A stretch of 64,000 nt of DNA from an uncultured Flavobacteriaceae bacterium. Its GTDB lineage: Bacteria; Bacteroidota; Bacteroidia; Flavobacteriales; Flavobacteriaceae. A model generated the notes under the pieces. The model was not told the origin of the DNA. It made no database searches and saw nothing but the letters and a program-made list of their open reading frames with translations. The stretch lies in NCBI GenBank assembly GCA_937929935.1, contig CALFUL010000013.1, positions 62,001-126,000 of the forward strand. The letters are read 5' to 3'. A program made the position numbers and the translations under genes. This document shows, piece by piece, positions 59,087 through 64,000 of the stretch. Numbering within the stretch: position 1 is the stretch's first letter; every line of letters begins with the position of its first letter.

Positions 59087-60466
59087 TTATTCACTTATAA
59101 TACCGTATTTGTCAAATAAATAAATCAAACTAGTCATAGCCGCGGCACCTAACTCTAACTCTCGTTTATTCACATGCTCAAACGTATCATTCTCTGCGTG
59201 ATGATGGTCAAAATAGCGTTGCGAATCAGGTCTGAGACCGGCAAGTACAATGCCGTCTTCTTTTAATGGGCCTATATCTGCACCCGAACCTCCTTTTACA
59301 AAAAGATGTACCATATAAGGTTCAAAAAGAGAAGCCCAAGATTGCGCTTGTTTCAAATTTGCATCTGAACAATCAAAAGAGAAACCTCTGGGGGTAAAGC
59401 CGCCAGCATCACTTTCAAGACCAAATACATGTTTCTCATTCTTAGTTTTGGCAACTTTCGCATATTCATTGCCTCCTCGCAAACCATTTTCTTCATTCAT
59501 AAAAAGTACAGTTCTAATGGTTCGTTGTGGTTTATAGCCTGATTTTTTTATCAAACGAAGCACCTCTATACTTTGAACACAGCCAGCACCATCATCATGT
59601 GAGCCATCACCTAAATCCCACGAATCTAAATGACCCCCAACTACCATGATTTCATCTGGTTTGGTACTGCCTTTAATTTCTCCGATAACATTGAAAGACT
59701 CCACATCTTCTAGTTGTCTACAATTCAGTTTAAAAAAGAAATTCAACTCAGAATTTAATTTCAGCGTTGCACTTAAAAAATCTGCTCCGTTGGTACTTAT
59801 TGCAGCAGCCGGAATACGCTCATTTACAGGTGTATCGCCATAACTCATTGAACCTGTGTGCGGAAAATCATCTTGTCTTAAATTCATAGAACGTACAATG
59901 ACCCCAAGGGCTTCATACTTACCAGCTTCAGCAGCACCTGCATAACGCTGGTCTACGCAACCAGAATACGCTTGAAAGGTATTGATCAATGAGGCATTCA
60001 TTGGTCTGTTAAAAAAAACAATATTACCTGATATCTTTTCTTTACCAAGTGTCTCCAATTCTTTTATACTTTGTACCTCAATTACTTTGGCTTTAATTCC
60101 TCTTCCGCCGGTGGCCACTGAACCGCCTAATGCACAAATAGGCACATTATTGGTAACCCCTGGTGCCGTTTCAATATATGCAAATTCAGGTGCTCCTCTA
60201 ACCCATTTAGGCACCATTACTGGTTGTAACCATACACGGTCTAAGCTTAATGAATCTAATTGCCTTTTGGTATAATCTACCGCCTGCTGCGCTTCAACAG
60301 ACCCAGAAAGTCGCCCCCCTATTCTATTTGATAAGTGACGAAGCCATTCATAGCTTTGACCTTCATTAAGTGCTAAATCATAAAACTCGCGAAGTTGTTC
60401 TGTATCTTCATTTTGAGCAAAAGCAACGGTGGTAATAAAAAATATGAATACAAATAGTTTCTTCAT
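59087..60466 (-). CDS. M28 family metallopeptidase, secreted
   Basis: MVVGGHLDSWDLGDGSHDDGAGC; MNEENGLRGG; signal peptide. Confidence 0.92.
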   Translation of the reverse strand: MKKLFVFIFFITTVAFAQNEDTEQLREFYDLALNEGQSYEWLRHLSNRIGGRLSGSVEAQQAVDYTKRQLDSLSLDRVWLQPVMVPKWVRGAPEFAYIETAPGVTNNVPICALGGSVATGGRGIKAKVIEVQSIKELETLGKEKISGNIVFFNRPMNASLINTFQAYSGCVDQRYAGAAEAGKYEALGVIVRSMNLRQDDFPHTGSMSYGDTPVNERIPAAAISTNGADFLSATLKLNSELNFFFKLNCRQLEDVESFNVIGEIKGSTKPDEIMVVGGHLDSWDLGDGSHDDGAGCVQSIEVLRLIKKSGYKPQRTIRTVLFMNEENGLRGGNEYAKVAKTKNEKHVFGLESDAGGFTPRGFSFDCSDANLKQAQSWASLFEPYMVHLFVKGGSGADIGPLKEDGIVLAGLRPDSQRYFDHHHAENDTFEHVNKRELELGAAAMTSLIYLFDKYGIISE

Positions 60467-61386
60467 TAGTTTTCACTTTCTAATTGAATTTTATAGTCTT
60501 CTAAATTAGCCTTTATTTTCGGAGATAACTCTGGCTCTTGAACATCTTTGTATTTTTTTAACTCTTTTAATAAAATACTTGCAACAATATTTCGGGCTGC
60601 TTTTTTGTTGTCTGCAGGTATAATATACCAAGGCGCATGTTCTTTTGAAGTGGCATTAACTGCCTCTTGATAACAGTCTTGATAAGCATCCCAAAGTTTA
60701 CGTTCTTTTAAATCACTCGGAGAGAATTTCCAGTTTTTTTCTTTCAATGCTAATCTTCTCAATAAACGCTGCCTTTGTTCTTCTTTAGACAGATGTAAAA
60801 AGAACTTAAAAATTAAAGTGCCATTGTCAGCAAGATGCTGTTCAAAATTATTAATTTCTTCATACCGTCTATTCCAGAACTTTTGATTAATATTTTCTAC
60901 CTTATGAATACCTGGTAGCTGTTCACCTAATATATATTCTGGATGCACTTTAGTAACCAAAACATTTTCATAATGTGTCCGGTTAAAAACGCCAAACTTG
61001 CCCTTGGCAGGTAAGGCAATATAATGTCGCCATAGGTAATCATGACTCAATTCTAATTCAGTGGGCACTTTAAAGCTATGCACTTCAATACCCCTAACAT
61101 TAAAATCTTTAAAAACTTCACGAATTAAACTGTCCTTTCCAGCCGTATCCATTCCTTGTAAACAAATGAGTACGCTGTATTTATTATGGGCATACAAGGT
61201 ATCTTGAAATTTACCCAGTTCTTTTCTTATTTTGTGTAAATTCTTTTTTAACTCCTTATCGGTAGCATCTAGATTGGTACGTGAAGGGTAATCTGCCAGT
61301 TTTACCTTGTTACGTACCTTATACTTGTCAATTTCTATTGAATTCATGTGCTTAATATAAAATATTTTATCGTTGAAATGCATCAA
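60466..61386 (-). CDS. Polyphosphate kinase 2 family protein
   Basis: LICLQGMDTAGKDSLIREVFKDFNVRGIEVHSFKVPTELELSHDYLWRHYIALPAKGKFGVFNRTHYENVLVTKVHPE. Confidence 0.93.
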   Translation of the reverse strand: MMHFNDKIFYIKHMNSIEIDKYKVRNKVKLADYPSRTNLDATDKELKKNLHKIRKELGKFQDTLYAHNKYSVLICLQGMDTAGKDSLIREVFKDFNVRGIEVHSFKVPTELELSHDYLWRHYIALPAKGKFGVFNRTHYENVLVTKVHPEYILGEQLPGIHKVENINQKFWNRRYEEINNFEQHLADNGTLIFKFFLHLSKEEQRQRLLRRLALKEKNWKFSPSDLKERKLWDAYQDCYQEAVNATSKEHAPWYIIPADNKKAARNIVASILLKELKKYKDVQEPELSPKIKANLEDYKIQLESEN

Positions 61387-61546
61387 ATGTTAAAAAAAAT
61401 GACGCTTAATCTGCATAAAAAATCACTTTAGCCAATATATACAAAAGTAGGGTGCACCCATCGAAAAAAGTAGGTGGTAATTGTAGTTTTGAATTAATTT
61501 TGAAGTTGAAATAAACCCAAATTTTCAACCCTTTAGTACCTACGTT

Positions 61547-62272
61547 ATGAAATTTTCAAATGCTATACTATCAGTTTTACTGATTTGCTTATTTTCTTCT
61601 TTTTCTTCAGGTGAAGATTGCCAGTACGCTGGTTCAAACATCAATTACATCAACACGCAGACTATAAAAGCAATTGATGCAAAAGAACTGCATAAAAGTA
61701 AATATTATACCTATAAAGCACTTACTGCCATTTACAAGACTCAGAAAGAATTAAAAAATTGTGGCTGTCAAAAGGCTGCATATAATCTAGAAGAAAGTCA
61801 ATATTTGTTCAAAAAAGCAACTAAAGTGGGTTCTTTAAAAGAAGCTAAAGCTTTATTAATTGAAGCCCAAAACAAAGCCAAAAAAAGTTTAAAAGAACTT
61901 CAAAACCATCATCGTCATGAAAAATATGAATCTGATATTAATGTAGCAATAGATGCAGTTGGTGCCGCACAAAAAAAATACACATATACATCTATCACAT
62001 CTAATAATAAGGCGATGTATCAGATTATTGACCTATCACTAGTAAAATACAAAAAGTCTTTAGAAAAGGTTATAAATACAGTGGATTGCCCAGAAGCACT
62101 AGCGTATGTAAACGGAGTGTTTGAACACTGTGAAAAGCAATTATTACGTACTGATTTAAGCGATGTTAAAAAATACTACAACCTACAAACCAAACTAATT
62201 ACTGAAGCTGCCTTAGTCAAATTGAAAAACTGCAATGCTTCAAAAGAAACGCAAATAGTTTCAAATAAATAG
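61547..62272 (+). CDS. Hypothetical secreted protein
   Basis: Signal peptide; Cys-containing helical repeats. Confidence 0.6.
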   Translation: MKFSNAILSVLLICLFSSFSSGEDCQYAGSNINYINTQTIKAIDAKELHKSKYYTYKALTAIYKTQKELKNCGCQKAAYNLEESQYLFKKATKVGSLKEAKALLIEAQNKAKKSLKELQNHHRHEKYESDINVAIDAVGAAQKKYTYTSITSNNKAMYQIIDLSLVKYKKSLEKVINTVDCPEALAYVNGVFEHCEKQLLRTDLSDVKKYYNLQTKLITEAALVKLKNCNASKETQIVSNK

Positions 62273-62279
62273 CGATTGG

Positions 62280-63443
62280 CTATTTACTTGCAAATAACTT
62301 CACATCTTCTTCAGTAACTTGTGGACTACCTAAGATAATTAGGCGCTCAACAACGTTTCTCAATTCACGTATATTACCTGTCCAGTCATAGGCCTTGAGC
62401 AATTTTATTGCTTTTTCTGAAAAAACCTTGGGTGCAATACCTTGCTCACTTGCTATTTTTGAGGCGAAATACGCAATCAACAATGGTATGTCTTCACGGC
62501 GATCATTTAAAGCAGGAACTTTAATTAAAATCACTGCCAATCTGTGATACAAATCTTCACGAAAATTTCCGTCGGCGATTTCTTTTTTCAAATCTTTATT
62601 GGTTGCTGCTAAAACACGAACATCAACCTTTATATCTTTATCAGTACCTACTCTTGAAATTTTATTTTCTTGAAGTGCGCGCAGTACTTTTGCTTGCGCT
62701 GAAAGACTCATATCGCCAATTTCGTCAAGAAAAATTGTGCCTTTATTAGCAGCTTCAAATTTACCTGCGCGGTCTTTAACAGCAGAGGTAAACGCGCCTT
62801 TCACATGACCAAAGAGTTCACTTTCAATCAATTCAGAAGGTATGGCAGCACAATTCACTTCAATAAATGGCGCTGAACTTCTTGGGCTTTTTTGATGTAA
62901 CCAATGTGCTACTAATTCTTTACCCGTACCATTTGATCCCGTAATTAAAACTCTGGCATCAGTAGGCGCTACCTTTTCAATCATATCTTTAATGACATCA
63001 ATCTCTTTGCTCTTGCCCACCATCTCATAATTCTTGCCTACCTTCTTTTTGAGGATCTTATTCTCAACCACCAATTCTTTTCGGTCTAAGGCATTGCGTA
63101 CACTGGTCAAAAGTCTATTCAAATCTGGCGGTTTAGAAATATAATCAAAAGCTCCGGCACGCATTGTACCCACGGCAGTATTCAAATCACCATGGCCTGA
63201 AATCATAATAAACGGAATCTCTGGTTTTATTTTACGAGCAGCTTCTAAGACCTCAACACCATCCATTTTTGGCATTTTGATATCACAAAGCACTAAATCA
63301 TAATCGTTATTTTTTACCGCCTCGATACCTCTGAGTCCGTCTTCAGCTTCCTCTACTTGGTAGCTATCACTCTCTTCAGAAAGAATCTTAACCAAAACCC
63401 TTCTAATCGCCGCTTCATCTTCAATAACTAATATTTTTGACAT
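62280..63443 (-). CDS. Sigma-54-dependent response regulator (NtrC family)
   Basis: Receiver DLVLCDIKMPKMDGVEVL; AAA+ GSNGTGKELVAHWLH, ESELFGHVKGAFTSAVKDRAGKFEAANKGTIFLDEI. Confidence 0.95.
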   Translation of the reverse strand: MSKILVIEDEAAIRRVLVKILSEESDSYQVEEAEDGLRGIEAVKNNDYDLVLCDIKMPKMDGVEVLEAARKIKPEIPFIMISGHGDLNTAVGTMRAGAFDYISKPPDLNRLLTSVRNALDRKELVVENKILKKKVGKNYEMVGKSKEIDVIKDMIEKVAPTDARVLITGSNGTGKELVAHWLHQKSPRSSAPFIEVNCAAIPSELIESELFGHVKGAFTSAVKDRAGKFEAANKGTIFLDEIGDMSLSAQAKVLRALQENKISRVGTDKDIKVDVRVLAATNKDLKKEIADGNFREDLYHRLAVILIKVPALNDRREDIPLLIAYFASKIASEQGIAPKVFSEKAIKLLKAYDWTGNIRELRNVVERLIILGSPQVTEEDVKLFASK

Positions 63444-63596
63444 TTTTTTTGAATTAAAAGATTCCTATTTTAAATCTTGTTCGAAGATATATATTTCCTC
63501 GGTCATTTATTACTGATGCTTGATTATGTCACAACCAACGTGTAATCATCAACTAATAAGAAGGCAAATGCTGTTCATAACCTCACTCAATTATTC

Positions 63597-64000
63597 TTAG
63601 TATTTGAGCCATCTATATAAATCTTTATACGTAGGTTTTTTGCCATACATCAATATACCAATTCGGTAGATTTTTGAAGCCAACCAAACAATCCCAATAA
63701 ATGTAATTATTAAAAGTACTATGGATGTCACAAGCTGCCAAACAGGCACTCCCCCGGCACCAATTCCTCCTGGCAAACGCATCAACATTACAATAGGAGA
63801 AGTCAACGGAAATAAGGAAAACCCAACGGCTATTGGACCATGTGGATTACTAAATACCGAGAAAAAACCAACATAAACCGCTAACATTAAAGGCAAAATA
63901 ACCGGAAACATAAACTGCTGTGTATCCGTTTCATTATCTACTGAGGCGCCAATTGCTGCATAAATAGAACTATAAATTAAATAACCTAAAATAAAGTATA
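63597..64000 (-). CDS. ABC-2 type transporter permease, C-terminal part (runs off right edge)
   Basis: Frame upstream of the tracked ATG continues YFILGYLIYSSIYAAIGASVDNETDTQQFMFPVILPLML. Confidence 0.85.
   Translation of the reverse strand, partial: YFILGYLIYSSIYAAIGASVDNETDTQQFMFPVILPLMLAVYVGFFSVFSNPHGPIAVGFSLFPLTSPIVMLMRLPGGIGAGGVPVWQLVTSIVLLIITFIGIVWLASKIYRIGILMYGKKPTYKDLYRWLKY

Overview
The window is a stretch of AT-rich Bacteroidota (Flavobacteriaceae-like) chromosome. It has four parts. (1) 1-8412 (-): the N-terminal ~2800 codons of a giant secreted multidomain adhesin-like protein. It runs off the left edge and so is absent from the ORF track. (2) 8981-29394: mostly housekeeping genes (kdnB/HAD/kdsB-like, RecD-like helicase, rsmD, rnpB RNA on -, dnaX, miaE, ppk1-sixA-like, pdxH, rnz, pyrB, pyrR, rpsA, LysM protein). 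(3) 29.64-48.65 kb: an accessory region. It starts with a block of about 14 same-strand genes (DUF3137, DUF1266, LemA, DKNYY, YwqK-like, a cytosolic trypsin-like protease fused to a zinc ribbon and a YbjN-like domain, and others), followed by a LytTR response regulator / TPR-LytS-type kinase pair. It continues with an IS110 remnant, two diverged copies of a ~185-bp intergenic repeat, and a ParD/ParE-like toxin-antitoxin cassette bounded by 10-bp inverted repeats. (4) 48.7-64.0 kb: mixed metabolic and core genes (MBL hydrolase, PlsC, bile-acid symporter-like, thioredoxin-like, lpxD, csp, a cyclophilin-FKBP fusion, M28 peptidase, PPK2, NtrC-like regulator, ABC-2 permease running off the right edge). 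The best candidate for an undescribed system is the protease/LemA/DUF3137/DUF1266 block. All family assignments come from reading the translations by eye; no database search was run.
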